Source: Leeia oryzae DSM 17879 (GTDB taxonomy: Bacteria; Pseudomonadota; Gammaproteobacteria; Burkholderiales; Leeiaceae). Taken from it: a stretch of 64,000 nt of DNA. Positions 28,079-37,624 of the stretch are shown in pieces. The notes beneath the pieces are model-generated. The model searched no databases, was not told the origin of the DNA, and saw only the letters and a program-made list of their open reading frames with translations. Position 1 is the stretch's first letter. The number at the start of each line of letters is the position of its first letter. Position numbers and translations under genes: made by a program. The DNA lies in contig NZ_AQXU01000023.1 of the NCBI RefSeq assembly GCF_000376945.1, positions 62,001 to 126,000 of the forward strand. The letters are read 5' to 3'.

Positions 28079-28112
28079 AAAAAAGCGCAATGTGCAAACA
28101 TTGCGCTTTTTT
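28079..28112 (+). terminator. Rho-independent terminator of tRNA-Pro
   Basis: A perfect 15-bp stem (28079-28093 with 28098-28112) with loop GCAA, A6 on the 5' side and T6 on the 3' side. It follows the tRNA CCA end by four bases and separates this gene from tRNA-Arg. Confidence 0.94.
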
Positions 28113-28156
28113 AATTTTCAGGCCTTGTCATTGCATCACGCGATGAAGGCCAGGAT

Positions 28157-28184
28157 TTGACATGCATTTAGAGTGTGTTATATT
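28157..28184 (+). promoter_or_regulatory. Sigma-70 promoter of tRNA-Arg
   Basis: TTGACA at 28157-28162 and TATATT at 28179-28184 with a 16-base spacer. The start site would be near 28191, leaving a 5' leader of about 75 bases before the tRNA, long compared with tRNA-Pro. Confidence 0.82.
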
Positions 28185-28265
28185 CGCAGTCCCTTGAAAC
28201 ATGAACATTGTTCGGTTCTATTGTAGAATGTCTCGTGATTCTGGTTGTAGCAGTTGTTTTTCAAA

Positions 28266-28339
28266 GCGGCAGTAGCTCAGTTGGATAGAGCAGTGACCTT
28301 CTAAGTCACCGGTCGGGGGTTCGACTCCCTCCTGTCGCG
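28266..28339 (+). tRNA. tRNA-Arg (anticodon TCT), no encoded CCA
   Basis: A 74-base tRNA with acceptor stem GCGGCAG/CTGTCGC (one G-T pair), anticodon TCT at 28300-28302 in the loop CTTCTAA, T-loop TTCGACT and discriminator G at 28339. The bases after the discriminator are CTC, so CCA is not encoded, unlike the three other tRNA genes here. Nucleotidyltransferase would have to add it. It reads AGA/AGG. Confidence 0.95.
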
Positions 28340-28506
28340 CTCTGATGTTCTCTAGGTAATACCCCTTTTTTCCCGATATTGCATGCGAATACGCCAACGG
28401 TGTTGTTATACTCCGTCCAAAGCATTGATGAATTGAATCCAGGATTTGATTTCGTCTTGCCTTGTGTATTGATGGTGTTTCTTACGTTTTCCATTAAGGG
28501 TGTGAA

Positions 28507-29187
28507 ATGTCTCATCTTTGGTCTTTTCTGATTCAGAATACGCTCTTGATTGCAGCAGCATTGCTGCCAATTATCAATCCGGTTGGCCAGGTACCGATAT
28601 TTTTGTCGCAAACCAAGCAAGATACTGCGGCAACCCGGAATATCCTTGCCCGAAAAACAGCCATTTATGGCTTCTTTGTCATTCTGGTGTCGCTGGAAAT
28701 CGGGTCTTATGTCCTGAATTTCTTTGGTATTTCGATTCCGATCGTGAAGGTGGGGGGCGGGTTGCTGGTGACATCGATTGGCTGGAGTCTATTGAATCCG
28801 GATGAAACACCAAAATCCGCTGTTGAACTTAACAAACCCAGATATGGCACGGCACTGAAAAAGGCATTCTATCCGCTGACATTCCCGCTAACGGTTGGGC
28901 CCGGGTCTATCTCTATTTCCATTACGCTGGGCGCATCTGTGCCTGATAGCCGTATTGAAGACTTATACTGGTTGCCAGCCGGTGTGGCCGGTGCTGCCAT
29001 CATCGGGGTGTGTATTTTCATCAGTTATCGCTTTGCCGATAAGGTCAGCAAGTTGCTGGGGGAAACCGGGACTCATATCTTCTTGCAGCTTTCTGCCTTT
29101 ATCGCTTTGTGCGTCGGCTTGCAGATTACCTGGGGTGGGGTGCTGGAGCTTGCGCACCTGTTGCAAAAGTCTCTGGCTGCCGGCTAA
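28507..29187 (+). CDS. MarC family integral membrane protein
   Basis: A 226-residue inner-membrane protein with six predicted segments, typical of the MarC/UPF0056 family. The landmark LLPIINPVGQVPIFLS near residue 20 is the family signature, repeated loosely in the second half as FPLTVGPGSISISI. MarC was once tied to multiple antibiotic resistance, but no transport substrate or role is established. The ATG at 28507 follows a weak purine stretch. The 167 bases between tRNA-Arg and this gene hold a TATACT -10-like element but no gene. Confidence 0.9.
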   Translation: MSHLWSFLIQNTLLIAAALLPIINPVGQVPIFLSQTKQDTAATRNILARKTAIYGFFVILVSLEIGSYVLNFFGISIPIVKVGGGLLVTSIGWSLLNPDETPKSAVELNKPRYGTALKKAFYPLTFPLTVGPGSISISITLGASVPDSRIEDLYWLPAGVAGAAIIGVCIFISYRFADKVSKLLGETGTHIFLQLSAFIALCVGLQITWGGVLELAHLLQKSLAAG

Positions 29188-29230
29188 TGCTGGCAAATTG
29201 ATGAAATCCGATGTTTTGGTACGTTCGTTC

Positions 29231-29259
29231 TTTATCAATTTTTTAAAGCATGGTATAAC
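29231..29259 (+). promoter_or_regulatory. Candidate promoter of parE
   Basis: TTTATC at 29231-29236 and TATAAC at 29254-29259 with a 17-base spacer; TG one base before the -10 box makes it an extended -10 promoter. The start site would be about 30 bases before the parE ATG. Confidence 0.5.
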
Positions 29260-29297
29260 GACGCCAACCTATATTTGCCGTACTGGAATTTCCGCTT

Positions 29298-31274
29298 ATG
29301 TCAAAGCTATACGATGAATCGTCCGTCAGGGTATTAAAAGGCCTGGAGCCCGTAAAGGAGCGTCCCGGGATGTATACCCGGACCACGGACCCTACTCATA
29401 TTTGCCAGGAAGTAATCGATAACGCGGCAGATGAGGCATTGGCTGGTTTTGCCAAGAAAATTGAAGTCACGTTGCATCATGATGGTTCTTTGACCGTTGC
29501 AGATGACGGCCGCGGCATACCGGTCGGTTTGCATCCGGATGAACACGTACCTGTTGTCGAATTGGTATTTACCCGTTTGCATGCCGGGGGCAAGTTCAAT
29601 AAAAAGGATGGCGGCGCGTATAGCTTTTCTGGCGGCTTGCATGGGGTCGGTGTGTCAGTCACCAACGCCTTGTCAACCCGGCTGGAGGTTGAGGTCATGC
29701 GCGAAGCCAAAGTGCACCGGCTGGTGTTCTCTGGCGGTGACGTGATTGAGCCGCTGGCGGAGATTGGCACTTGCGGGCAAAAACGTAGCGGGACCAAAGT
29801 CAGGGTTTGGCCAGACGCAAAGTATTTCGAGTCTGCCAAGGTCAGCATCCATGAGCTTGAGCGCTTGCTGCGTGCCAAGGCGGTACTGCTGCCCGGCACG
29901 ACTGTAACGCTGAATCAGGAAAAGGCAGACGGCACGATAGAGGCCAAAAACTGGACCTATCCGGAGGGTTTGAAAGGCTATCTGGCAGAGCTGTGCATGG
30001 ATAGTGAGCTGATTGTCCCGATTTTTGCCGATGAACGCTTCTGTGGAAGACCAGCGGAGGGCGACGCATTTGCCGAGGGGGAAGGTGCTTCCTGGGCGGT
30101 GGCCTGGACCAATGAGTCTGGGGGCGGTGAGTCTTACGTGAACCTGATTCCTACGGCGCTTGGCGGTACACACGAAGCTGGACTGCGTACCGGCTTGTTT
30201 GAAGCATTACGTGATTTTATCGATCACCATAATCTGCTGCCCCGAAACGTCAAATTGCAGGCGGAAGATGTCTGGTCACGAGTGCGGTATGTATTGTCGG
30301 CCAAAGTTCTGGACCCTCAGTTTCAGGGTCAGACTAAAGAGAAGCTCAACAGCCGTGAAGCACTGAAACTGGTCGCCAGCGTGGTGCGGTTGCCATTTGA
30401 AGTATGGCTGAACCAGCACGTTGAAGAAGGCAAGAAACTTGCGGAACTGGCCATTGCACAGGCCATGAGTCGTTTGCGCTCAGTCAAGAAGGTGGAGCGT
30501 CGCAAGAGTTCTGGTATCGCCGTACTGCCCGGGAAACTGACGGATTGCGGATCAGAAGATACTGAGCGGAACGAATTGTTTCTGGTAGAGGGTGATTCTG
30601 CCGGTGGGTCTGCCAAACTGGCGCGAGATAAAGAATACCAGGCCATTTTGCCATTACGCGGCAAGGTGCTGAACTCTCTTGAAACACCACGGGAGCAGCT
30701 GTTTGCCAATCGCGAGATTGCCGATATTTCTGCATCCATCGGGGTGGATCCGCATGATGTCACTGAGCCGGATAGCGTTTTGTCCGGTTTGCGGTATGGA
30801 AAAATCATTATCCTGTCGGATGCGGATGTGGATGGTTCGCACATTCAGGTCCTGCTGCTGACCCTGTTTTACCGGCATTTCCCGAAGTTGATCGCAGCCG
30901 GACACATCTATATTGCCAAACCCCCACTGTACCGGATTGATACTGCGAGCCAGGGTAAAGGACGTCCTGCACGCAAGTTCTATGCGCTGGATGAAGCCGA
31001 GCGCGAGCATATTCTGGAGCGCCTGACAGACGAAGGTGTTCGTGAAGATCATATCAGTGTTGGTCGTTTCAAAGGTCTGGGTGAAATGAATGCAGACCAG
31101 TTAAAGGAAACGACCATGTCCACAGATACCCGGCGTTTGTACAAGGTCAGTATTGTGGATGGTGCCGAACATGATACCCGGCAATTAATGTCCATGCTGA
31201 TGGGTAAAGGCGAAGCCTCCGGTCGGCGTGAATGGATGGAACGACGCGGCAATGAGGTTGAAGCAGATATTTGA
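29298..31274 (+). CDS. parE: DNA topoisomerase IV subunit B
   Basis: ParE is the ATPase subunit of topoisomerase IV, which unlinks daughter chromosomes. The 658-residue protein has the GHKL ATPase motifs (NAADEALAGFA, DDGRGIPVG, GGLHGVGVSVTNALS), the transducer domain, and the Toprim domain with EGDSAGGSAK, LPLRGKVLN and the metal-binding DADVDGSHI. Its length and the lack of the long insert found in many proteobacterial GyrB proteins favour ParE, as does the linked parC. The ATG at 29298 starts MSKLYDESSVRVLKGLEP, typical of ParE. parC follows after 70 bases. Confidence 0.96.
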   Translation: MSKLYDESSVRVLKGLEPVKERPGMYTRTTDPTHICQEVIDNAADEALAGFAKKIEVTLHHDGSLTVADDGRGIPVGLHPDEHVPVVELVFTRLHAGGKFNKKDGGAYSFSGGLHGVGVSVTNALSTRLEVEVMREAKVHRLVFSGGDVIEPLAEIGTCGQKRSGTKVRVWPDAKYFESAKVSIHELERLLRAKAVLLPGTTVTLNQEKADGTIEAKNWTYPEGLKGYLAELCMDSELIVPIFADERFCGRPAEGDAFAEGEGASWAVAWTNESGGGESYVNLIPTALGGTHEAGLRTGLFEALRDFIDHHNLLPRNVKLQAEDVWSRVRYVLSAKVLDPQFQGQTKEKLNSREALKLVASVVRLPFEVWLNQHVEEGKKLAELAIAQAMSRLRSVKKVERRKSSGIAVLPGKLTDCGSEDTERNELFLVEGDSAGGSAKLARDKEYQAILPLRGKVLNSLETPREQLFANREIADISASIGVDPHDVTEPDSVLSGLRYGKIIILSDADVDGSHIQVLLLTLFYRHFPKLIAAGHIYIAKPPLYRIDTASQGKGRPARKFYALDEAEREHILERLTDEGVREDHISVGRFKGLGEMNADQLKETTMSTDTRRLYKVSIVDGAEHDTRQLMSMLMGKGEASGRREWMERRGNEVEADI

Positions 31275-31344
31275 CCTTGGGTTGCCATAACCAGAAGTGC
31301 GATCTGGATCCTTGAATTTATAAATCCCTTTTAATTGGCCAGTC

Positions 31345-33642
31345 ATGACCGAACAAGTGATAACAACCGAGCTACCTGATGATGCATTGGCATTAGGCGA
31401 TTATGCCGAGCGTGCCTATCTTGAATACGCCATGAGTGTTGTGAAGGGGCGTGCTTTGCCTGACGTGGCAGACGGACAGAAACCCGTCCAGCGCCGTATT
31501 CTCTATGCCATGCGCCGAATGGGGTTGACCTCGACAGCCAAGCATGTGAAAAGTGCCAAGGTTGTGGGTGAAGTACTGGGTAATTACCATCCTCATGGTG
31601 ACAGCGCTGCTTACGAGGCGATGGTCCGCCTGGCCCAGGATTTTGTGATGCGCTATCCGCTGGTGGACGGGCAGGGGAACTTTGGTAGCCGCGATGGTGA
31701 TGGTGCAGCTGCCATGCGATATACCGAAGCCCGCCTGACCCCGCTGGCGGAACTGTTGCTTTCTGAACTCGATCAGGGGACCGTTGATTTCATTCCGAAC
31801 TACGATGGTACCAATCAAGAGCCTCTATTGTTACCTGCACGCCTTCCCATGGTGTTGCTCAATGGTGCATCCGGTATTGCAGTGGGGATGGCCACAGAGA
31901 TTCCGCCACACAACTTGAGAGAGGTAGCGGCTGCGGCGATTGCGACGCTGGAAAACCCGGATATCGATATCGCCGAGTTGCGGACTTTCATGCCTGCACC
32001 GGACTTCCCCGGGGGCGGGCAGATCATCAGTAGTGATCAGGAGCTGCAGAACGCTTATGAAAGCGGGCGTGGCAGTTTGCGTGTCCGGGCGCGTTGGGAA
32101 GTCGAGCAATTGGCCCGTGGTCAGTGGCGGGTCATTGTGACAGAGTTGCCGCCGGGCACGTCTACCCAAAAAGTGTTGCTGGAAATCGAAGAAGCAACCA
32201 ATCCACAGATCAAATCCGGCAAAAAGGCTCTTACGCCTGAGCAGCAGACCATCAAAACCCTGATGGTGGGTTTGCTGGATAAAGTACGTGATGACTCGGA
32301 CCAGAACAGCCCGGTGCGTCTGGTGCTTGAACCCAAATCCCGGACGATTGATCCGAATGAGTTCATGGCCGCCTTGCTGACGCATACCAGCCTGGAAACC
32401 TCCGCTTCATTGAACCTGGTTATGCTGGGGTTGGACGGACGGCCACAACAGAAGAATTTGAAGCAAATCCTGCAGGAGTGGGGACAGTTCCGTTTTGCAA
32501 CGGTAACCCGTCGCTTGCAGCACCGCCTGAGTCAGGTTGAAAAGCGTATCCATATTCTTGATGGTCGCATGATCGCCTTCTTGCACATTGAAGAAGTGAT
32601 TCGTGTGATTCGTGAGTCGGATGAGCCAAAGCCGGCACTGATGGCGCGTTTTGGTCTGTCTGACATTCAGGCGGAAGACATTCTCGAGATCCGGTTACGC
32701 CAGCTGGCAAGACTGGAAGGGTTCAAAATTGAATCCGAGCTGAAAGGGCTGAAAGAAGAGCGCGATCAGCTCAACCATTTGCTGTCGAATGAAGATGCTC
32801 GCCGCAAGTTGGTTATTGATGAAATCCGTGCCGATGCGGAAAAATTTGGTGATGACCGCAGAACCGTGATTGAAGAGGCCGTCCGTGCCGGTGCTGCTCG
32901 GGTAGTGGCAAATGAACCAGTGACCATTGTGCTCTCCAAAAATGGCTGGATCAGAGCCAGAAACGGGCATGGTGTTGACTTGGGCAGTTTGGGCTTCAAA
33001 GACGGTGATGGCCTGCTGGCAGCTCTGGAAACCAGAACGATCCATCCTGTGATTGTGCTCGATAGCAACGGACGCAGTTATCAGATTGATCCGACTGATG
33101 TCCCGACAGGCCGTGGTGATGGCGTGCCGGTGGCCACACTGATCGAGCTGCAGGACAAGGCAAAAATTGTTCAGGTCTTTTCTGCGCCAGCCGATCAGAC
33201 CGTGTTGGTCGCCAATACCGGTGGCTATGGGTTTGTCTGCAAGGTGTCTGACATGTTGACCCGCCAGCGTGCCGGTAAGGTTTTCATGTCGCTAGAAGCA
33301 GGTGAAAAACCGCTACCACCACTTCTGGTGCCGGATGAGCGTGCAACCGGTTATTTTGCGTTCTTGTCTGATGCCGGGAAATTGCTGCTAGTAACTGCGC
33401 CGGAAATCAAAATACTGCCTAAAGGCCGTGGCGTTATTCTGATGGGTCTGGATAATGGAGACCCGCTTGCCAGCCTTGCCTGGTGTGAAACCGAGCGTTT
33501 TGAAAGCAATATCACCCTGAGAACAGGGCGGGTTGAGAATGTGGCGCTGGAAGGGGAGCGTTTTGCCGAGTACCTGGGTAAGCGTGCCCGTAAAGGCAAG
33601 GCATTCCTGAAGCGTGGTCAGTCGATGGGCAGTTTGTTTTAA
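31345..33642 (+). CDS. parC: DNA topoisomerase IV subunit A
   Basis: ParC is the DNA-cleaving subunit. The 765-residue protein shows the winged-helix core with the catalytic tyrosine at residue 126 ([10 protein letters not shown]), the tower and coiled-coil regions, and a short C-terminal beta-pinwheel, the size expected for ParC rather than GyrA. In the quinolone-resistance region the key positions are Ser87 and Glu91 ([12 protein letters not shown]), the wild-type susceptible residues. The ATG at 31345 gives a normal N-terminus. It is co-oriented with parE, 70 bases upstream, and probably shares its transcript. No terminator was recognised after it. Confidence 0.97.
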   Translation: MTEQVITTELPDDALALGDYAERAYLEYAMSVVKGRALPDVADGQKPVQRRILYAMRRMGLTSTAKHVKSAKVVGEVLGNYHPHGDSAAYEAMVRLAQDFVMRYPLVDGQGNFGSRDGDGAAAMRYTEARLTPLAELLLSELDQGTVDFIPNYDGTNQEPLLLPARLPMVLLNGASGIAVGMATEIPPHNLREVAAAAIATLENPDIDIAELRTFMPAPDFPGGGQIISSDQELQNAYESGRGSLRVRARWEVEQLARGQWRVIVTELPPGTSTQKVLLEIEEATNPQIKSGKKALTPEQQTIKTLMVGLLDKVRDDSDQNSPVRLVLEPKSRTIDPNEFMAALLTHTSLETSASLNLVMLGLDGRPQQKNLKQILQEWGQFRFATVTRRLQHRLSQVEKRIHILDGRMIAFLHIEEVIRVIRESDEPKPALMARFGLSDIQAEDILEIRLRQLARLEGFKIESELKGLKEERDQLNHLLSNEDARRKLVIDEIRADAEKFGDDRRTVIEEAVRAGAARVVANEPVTIVLSKNGWIRARNGHGVDLGSLGFKDGDGLLAALETRTIHPVIVLDSNGRSYQIDPTDVPTGRGDGVPVATLIELQDKAKIVQVFSAPADQTVLVANTGGYGFVCKVSDMLTRQRAGKVFMSLEAGEKPLPPLLVPDERATGYFAFLSDAGKLLLVTAPEIKILPKGRGVILMGLDNGDPLASLAWCETERFESNITLRTGRVENVALEGERFAEYLGKRARKGKAFLKRGQSMGSLF

Positions 33643-33731
33643 ACACAGGAATAAATCGGATCGTCACGAGTCGCCCTGATCCAGATGCATGGCGACTTAT
33701 GACGCGCTAGGGTGTTCTGTGCCGAGTACAG

Positions 33732-33737
33732 TATAAT
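33732..33737 (+). promoter_or_regulatory. Perfect -10 box upstream of ribBA
   Basis: TATAAT lies 80 bases before the ribBA start codon. No matching -35 hexamer is present at normal spacing, so an activator may be needed or the element may be fortuitous. The leader contains none of the conserved FMN-riboswitch blocks. Confidence 0.4.
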
Positions 33738-33817
33738 CGTCGATATGGTCAGCCATGGGCCATGTACCAGGTCTGTTGATTTGCGCCGGACGGCTTCATA
33801 TTTAAAAGGATTCCGCA

Positions 33818-34912
33818 GTGTCTTCTATTGCTTCAGTACAAGAAATTATCCAGGAAATTCGTGCAGGACGCATGGTCGTACTGGTTGATGAAGAAGATCG
33901 GGAGAATGAAGGTGATCTGGTGATGGCGGCTGAGTTCGTCACGCCAGAAGCCATTAACTTCATGGCCAAATACGGGCGTGGCCTGATTTGCCTGACCCTG
34001 ACGGAAGAGCGGGTCAATCATCTGGATCTGGCCATGATGGCTGCAAGAAACGGTACTCAGTTTGGGACTGCTTTCACTGTATCCATCGAGGCGGCAGAAG
34101 GTGTGACAACAGGTATTTCTGCAGCTGACCGGGCGCATACCATCAAGACAGCGGTTGCCAGAAATGCCAAAGCATCTGACATTGTGCAGCCAGGACATGT
34201 CTTTCCCCTGAAAGCCCAGAATGGTGGCGTGCTGGTACGTGCTGGCCATACGGAGGCTGGTTGTGATCTGGGCAAACTGGCTGGTGTTGAGCCTGCTGCG
34301 GTTATTTGTGAAATCATGAATGATGATGGCACGATGGCTCGCTTGCCCGAGTTGCTGGTGTTTGCTGAAACCCATGGTCTGAAGATCGGTACGATTGCCG
34401 ATTTGATTCATTACCGGCACCAGACAGAAACCCTGGTTGAGCGCGTCGCCGAGAGAACCGTGCAAACACCTGCCGGGGAGTTCCAGCTGCTGGCATTCCG
34501 CGACAAATTATCCCGTCAGGTCCATCTGGCGCTTGTGAAAGGTGACATTGCACCCGAAGACGACGTGCTGGTCCGTGTGCACGAGCCGATTTCCTTGATC
34601 GACGCGCTGGATACTGGTGAGTCACGCCATTCATGGAGCCTGTATAAGGCGTTGGAAAAGATTCAGCAAGAAGGCAAGGGCGTTGCCTTGCTGTTGCATC
34701 GCCCTGAATCCGGGGATGATTTGCTGGCCAAGATTGTGCCTCCGGCAGAGCCGCGCAGCGGCAAATGGGATGCCAAGACATTCGGTATTGGCGCTCAAAT
34801 TCTGTCCGAGATTGGGGTAAAGAAAATGCGTGTAATGGCGGCACCGATGAGACTGGCCAGCATGACCGGTTTTAACCTTGAGATTACCGGTTTTGTCTCC
34901 CATACGGAGTAA
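33818..34912 (+). CDS. ribBA: 3,4-dihydroxy-2-butanone-4-phosphate synthase with degenerate GTP cyclohydrolase II-like domain
   Basis: The N-terminal domain (about residues 1-200) is a complete Rib[16 protein letters not shown] carries the metal-binding acids, and [17 protein letters not shown] and CEIMNDDG are intact. It makes the four-carbon unit of lumazine from ribulose-5-phosphate. The C-terminal domain (about 205-364) has the cyclohydrolase II fold pattern, but the zinc-binding Cys motif expected after VRVHE is replaced by a segment without cysteine ([17 protein letters not shown]). It is therefore unlikely to open GTP, and a separate ribA should exist elsewhere. GTG at 33818 follows AAAAGGA by seven bases. 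ribH lies downstream. Confidence 0.93.
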   Translation: MSSIASVQEIIQEIRAGRMVVLVDEEDRENEGDLVMAAEFVTPEAINFMAKYGRGLICLTLTEERVNHLDLAMMAARNGTQFGTAFTVSIEAAEGVTTGISAADRAHTIKTAVARNAKASDIVQPGHVFPLKAQNGGVLVRAGHTEAGCDLGKLAGVEPAAVICEIMNDDGTMARLPELLVFAETHGLKIGTIADLIHYRHQTETLVERVAERTVQTPAGEFQLLAFRDKLSRQVHLALVKGDIAPEDDVLVRVHEPISLIDALDTGESRHSWSLYKALEKIQQEGKGVALLLHRPESGDDLLAKIVPPAEPRSGKWDAKTFGIGAQILSEIGVKKMRVMAAPMRLASMTGFNLEITGFVSHTE

Positions 34913-34964
34913 GCCGGGGTAAAATCGGGTATTGTGATTGAATTTTCAGGTGAATTTGGCTACA

Positions 34965-34973
34965 TGCTATAAT
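34965..34973 (+). promoter_or_regulatory. Extended -10 promoter of ribH
   Basis: TGCTATAAT at 34965-34973 is a full-consensus -10 box with the TGn extension, 38 bases before the ribH start codon. No good -35 is seen, as is usual for extended -10 promoters. It lets ribH be transcribed apart from ribBA. Confidence 0.6.
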
Positions 34974-35010
34974 CACGAATTGGCGAATAAAATACGTTAA
35001 GGTTTGGATA

Positions 35011-35481
35011 ATGACTCAATATGCTGGCTTGGTTGAAATTGCTAACGAACTGAATGGCGCCGGACTGAAAATCGGTGTAGTGATGAGCCGTTTCAATACC
35101 CCTGTGTGTGAGGGTCTGCTGTCTGCATGCCTGAAAGAACTGTTTGCCCTTGGTGTTAAAGCAGAAGATGTTACCTTGGCCACGGTTGCCGGTGCACTGG
35201 AGATTCCGCTGGTACTGCAAAAAATGGCTGCAACGGGTAAATTTGATGCCATGGTGGCATTGGGTGCCGTGATTCGTGGCGAAACCTACCACTTTGAACT
35301 GGTTTCCAACGAGTCAGGCTCCGCCATTACTCGTGTTGGTCTGGATGCGGGTATCCCGATCGCCAATGCAGTATTGACCACAGAAAATGATGAACAGGCA
35401 GAAGTTCGCATGCACGAAAAGGGTACCGATGCTGCCCGCGTTGCTGTCGAAATGGCATGCCTGCTGAAGAAAATAGCTTGA
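35011..35481 (+). CDS. ribH: 6,7-dimethyl-8-ribityllumazine synthase
   Basis: RibH condenses the RibB product with the RibD product to lumazine, the substrate of RibE. The 156-residue protein shows the active-site segments [11 protein letters not shown] (aromatic and substrate contacts), [12 protein letters not shown] and [14 protein letters not shown], the last holding the catalytic His. These proteins assemble into decamers or hollow 60-subunit shells. The ATG at 35011 fits the family start. ribBA lies 98 bases upstream and nusB 72 bases downstream, the standard ribBA-ribH-nusB-thiL proteobacterial order. Confidence 0.97.
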   Translation: MTQYAGLVEIANELNGAGLKIGVVMSRFNTPVCEGLLSACLKELFALGVKAEDVTLATVAGALEIPLVLQKMAATGKFDAMVALGAVIRGETYHFELVSNESGSAITRVGLDAGIPIANAVLTTENDEQAEVRMHEKGTDAARVAVEMACLLKKIA

Positions 35482-35553
35482 GTCTTAGCCTTTGGCTTTG
35501 AGATATCGAGTTTCCTGAACAATTGTTGTAATAGATAGTATTGGTTGTCTTAC

Positions 35554-36000
35554 ATGAGTCAAGTGCAAAAGAAAAGCGCGCGTCGTCGCAGCCGTGAACT
35601 GGTGGTTCAGGGTTTATACCAGTGGCAGTTTACAGACCACGATACGCTGAATATCGAATTGAACCTGCGTGATGAAGTTGAAGACTTCAATAAATGCGAT
35701 ATTCCAATGTTCAAAAGCTTGCTGTCTGGCTGTATTTCGAATGCTGAAACTCTGAAAGAAGAAATCGCTGCTTTTCTGGACCGTCCTTATGAAGAGATCA
35801 GCCCGGTAGAGCGTTCTGTATTATTATTGGCGACTTTCGAGTTTTCTCACCTGCTGGATGTGCCTTATCGTGTCGTGATTAACGAAGCGATTGAACTGGC
35901 CAAGACATTTGGCGGCACCGATGGGCACAAGTATGTCAATGGCGTGCTGGACAAACTGGCTGCCAAGTTGCGTGCCAATGAAGTGGGCGCACCTCGCTGA
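35554..36000 (+). CDS. nusB: Transcription antitermination factor NusB
   Basis: NusB binds boxA RNA with NusE (S10) and takes part in antitermination of rRNA operons. The 148-residue all-helical protein starts MSQVQKKSARRRSRELVVQG, whose Arg-rich segment is the RNA-contacting arm, and ends with the conserved NEAIELAKTFGGTDGHKYVNG. ATG at 35554 is preferred to TTG at 35545 on family length, although no clear Shine-Dalgarno is visible for either. It follows ribH and precedes thiL in a conserved cluster. Confidence 0.96.
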   Translation: MSQVQKKSARRRSRELVVQGLYQWQFTDHDTLNIELNLRDEVEDFNKCDIPMFKSLLSGCISNAETLKEEIAAFLDRPYEEISPVERSVLLLATFEFSHLLDVPYRVVINEAIELAKTFGGTDGHKYVNGVLDKLAAKLRANEVGAPR

Positions 36001-36105
36001 GCAAAAAGCAGGTTCCATTGTTCTTTGTATATCCGGACGACGATTGCTTTTTGTCTGTAAGCCAAGAGGCAAGTATGTTTTCCTTTCTCAGGATGTGCTA
36101 ATCCT

Positions 36106-37089
36106 GTGTCTGAATTTGACTTAATCCGTCAATATTTTCACCGTTCGTCCCCTTCCGCTGATTTGGGGGTTGGGGACGACGCGGCCATTATTTCCGTTGG
36201 TGCAGGCAAACAACTGGTTGTATCAACCGATATGCTGGTTGAAGGCAGGCATTTCTTTGCTGATGTTGATCCATTTCTGCTGGGGCATAAATCGCTCGCG
36301 GTCAATTTGTCAGATATCGCTGCCATGGGTGCGACACCAAAATGGGCGACGCTGGCCATTGCACTTCCCAATGTCAATCATGACTGGCTGGCACGTTTTT
36401 CTGCTGGTTTTTTCGCGCTGGCGCAGCAGCATGGCGTAGACCTGGTTGGGGGGGACACAACAGGTGGACCGCTGACGATTTCTATCCAGATCATGGGGGA
36501 GGTCGACACGGGTTTGGCCATTTGTCGCCATACGGCCCAACCCATGGATGATATCTGGGTCAGCGGGTGTCTTGGGGATGCTGCTCTTGGTTTGCATGCA
36601 TTGCAGGGCAAACTGGTGCTCAAAGATACGGAGCACCTTACCTTTTTGCGTGACCGGCTAGAAAGGCCTGTGCCGCGTTGTGAGCTGGGGCTGGCTTTGG
36701 TGGGTAAGGCAAATGCCATGCTGGATATTTCGGACGGTTTGGCGGGGGATCTGGGGCATATTGCCCAAAAATCCCATCTGACCGCCGAAGTAGATGTCAG
36801 CCTGGTTCCTGTATCGGATGTTGCTGCTGCCTATGAGGACTATGCGGGTTTCTGGCCGTGCATACTGGCCGGCGGGGATGATTATGAGCTATGTTTTACG
36901 GCGCCCTGCGAGCAGCGTGATGCGCTGCTTGAGGTGTCAGAACGGCTTAACATACGGCTAACCCGCATTGGTCGCATGCAGGCAGAGCCTGCGTCCCGTC
37001 CGGTTATCTGGACCCGGCATCATCAGCCAGTCCATATTGAGTTGCAAGCATTTGACCATTTTAGTCCGGCTGACAAAGCCGAAAGCTGA
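36106..37089 (+). CDS. thiL: Thiamine-monophosphate kinase
   Basis: ThiL phosphorylates thiamine phosphate to the cofactor thiamine diphosphate. The 327-residue protein has the PurM-like motifs LGVGDDAAI, STDMLVEGRHFF, VNLSDIAAMGA, VGGDTTGG and DISDGLAGDL plus GGDDYELCF near the C-terminus. The frame opens with GTG at 36106 (MSEFDLI), which fits the family; AGGA lies upstream at a rather long distance. It is 105 bases after nusB and 20 bases before pgpA. thiL-pgpA is a conserved pair with no metabolic connection. Confidence 0.96.
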   Translation: MSEFDLIRQYFHRSSPSADLGVGDDAAIISVGAGKQLVVSTDMLVEGRHFFADVDPFLLGHKSLAVNLSDIAAMGATPKWATLAIALPNVNHDWLARFSAGFFALAQQHGVDLVGGDTTGGPLTISIQIMGEVDTGLAICRHTAQPMDDIWVSGCLGDAALGLHALQGKLVLKDTEHLTFLRDRLERPVPRCELGLALVGKANAMLDISDGLAGDLGHIAQKSHLTAEVDVSLVPVSDVAAAYEDYAGFWPCILAGGDDYELCFTAPCEQRDALLEVSERLNIRLTRIGRMQAEPASRPVIWTRHHQPVHIELQAFDHFSPADKAES

Positions 37090-37109
37090 AACGCAAACGA
37101 GGTAACCGT

Positions 37110-37607
37110 ATGACAAAGCCCAATCTTGCTTTTCTTTTACAACATCCCGCCCATTTTCTGGCCTTGGGGTTTGGTAGCGGCCTGGCACCTAAGGCACCTG
37201 GTACTTTTGGCTCGATCGCGGCTTGGCCATTTTATCTGCTGTTGATGATGTTCTTGTCACCCTTGCAGATTCTTGTGCTTTCCCTTCCTCTGTTTCTTCT
37301 AGGGGTCTACGTTTGTGGCAAAGCGGGCAAGGCCTTGGGTGTGGTCGACCATGGGGCCATTGTCTGGGATGAAATTGTCGCATGCGTATTGCTGTTTTCG
37401 GTCATCCCTCAAACCCTTGCTTCCCAATTGGCTGGCTTACTGCTATTCCGGTTTTTTGACATTCTCAAGCCGTGGCCTATTCGCTGGTTTGATCGTCACC
37501 TGAAAAGCGGTTTTGGCGTGATGTGGGATGATATTGTTGCTGCGATCATGGCTTGGGTTGTTTTCCTGATCGGGCATATGGTGTTTGTGCGCCAGTTTAC
37601 AGTTTAA
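37110..37607 (+). CDS. pgpA: Phosphatidylglycerophosphatase A
   Basis: PgpA removes phosphate from phosphatidylglycerophosphate to give phosphatidylglycerol at the inner membrane. The 165-residue protein begins with the family signature HFLALGFGSGLAPKAPGTFGS, followed by about four membrane segments and the acidic motif VVDHGAIVWDEIVA, then DILKPWPIRWFDRHLKSGFG, and ends with DDIVAAI in the last helix. The length and motif order are those of the family. The ATG at 37110 follows GAGGTAA. It sits between thiL and zapE with a gap of 17 bases to the latter. Confidence 0.95.
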   Translation: MTKPNLAFLLQHPAHFLALGFGSGLAPKAPGTFGSIAAWPFYLLLMMFLSPLQILVLSLPLFLLGVYVCGKAGKALGVVDHGAIVWDEIVACVLLFSVIPQTLASQLAGLLLFRFFDILKPWPIRWFDRHLKSGFGVMWDDIVAAIMAWVVFLIGHMVFVRQFTV

Positions 37608-37624
37608 GAATGAATTAGGTCATC

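Noticed and set aside
28306-28620. A 104-codon minus-strand reading ending in GGSRTPDR
   Set aside because: Its end is the antisense of tRNA-Arg, a well-known source of false proteins, and it covers the start of marC.
33643-33817. Possible FMN riboswitch before ribBA
   Set aside because: None of the conserved RFN sequence blocks is present.
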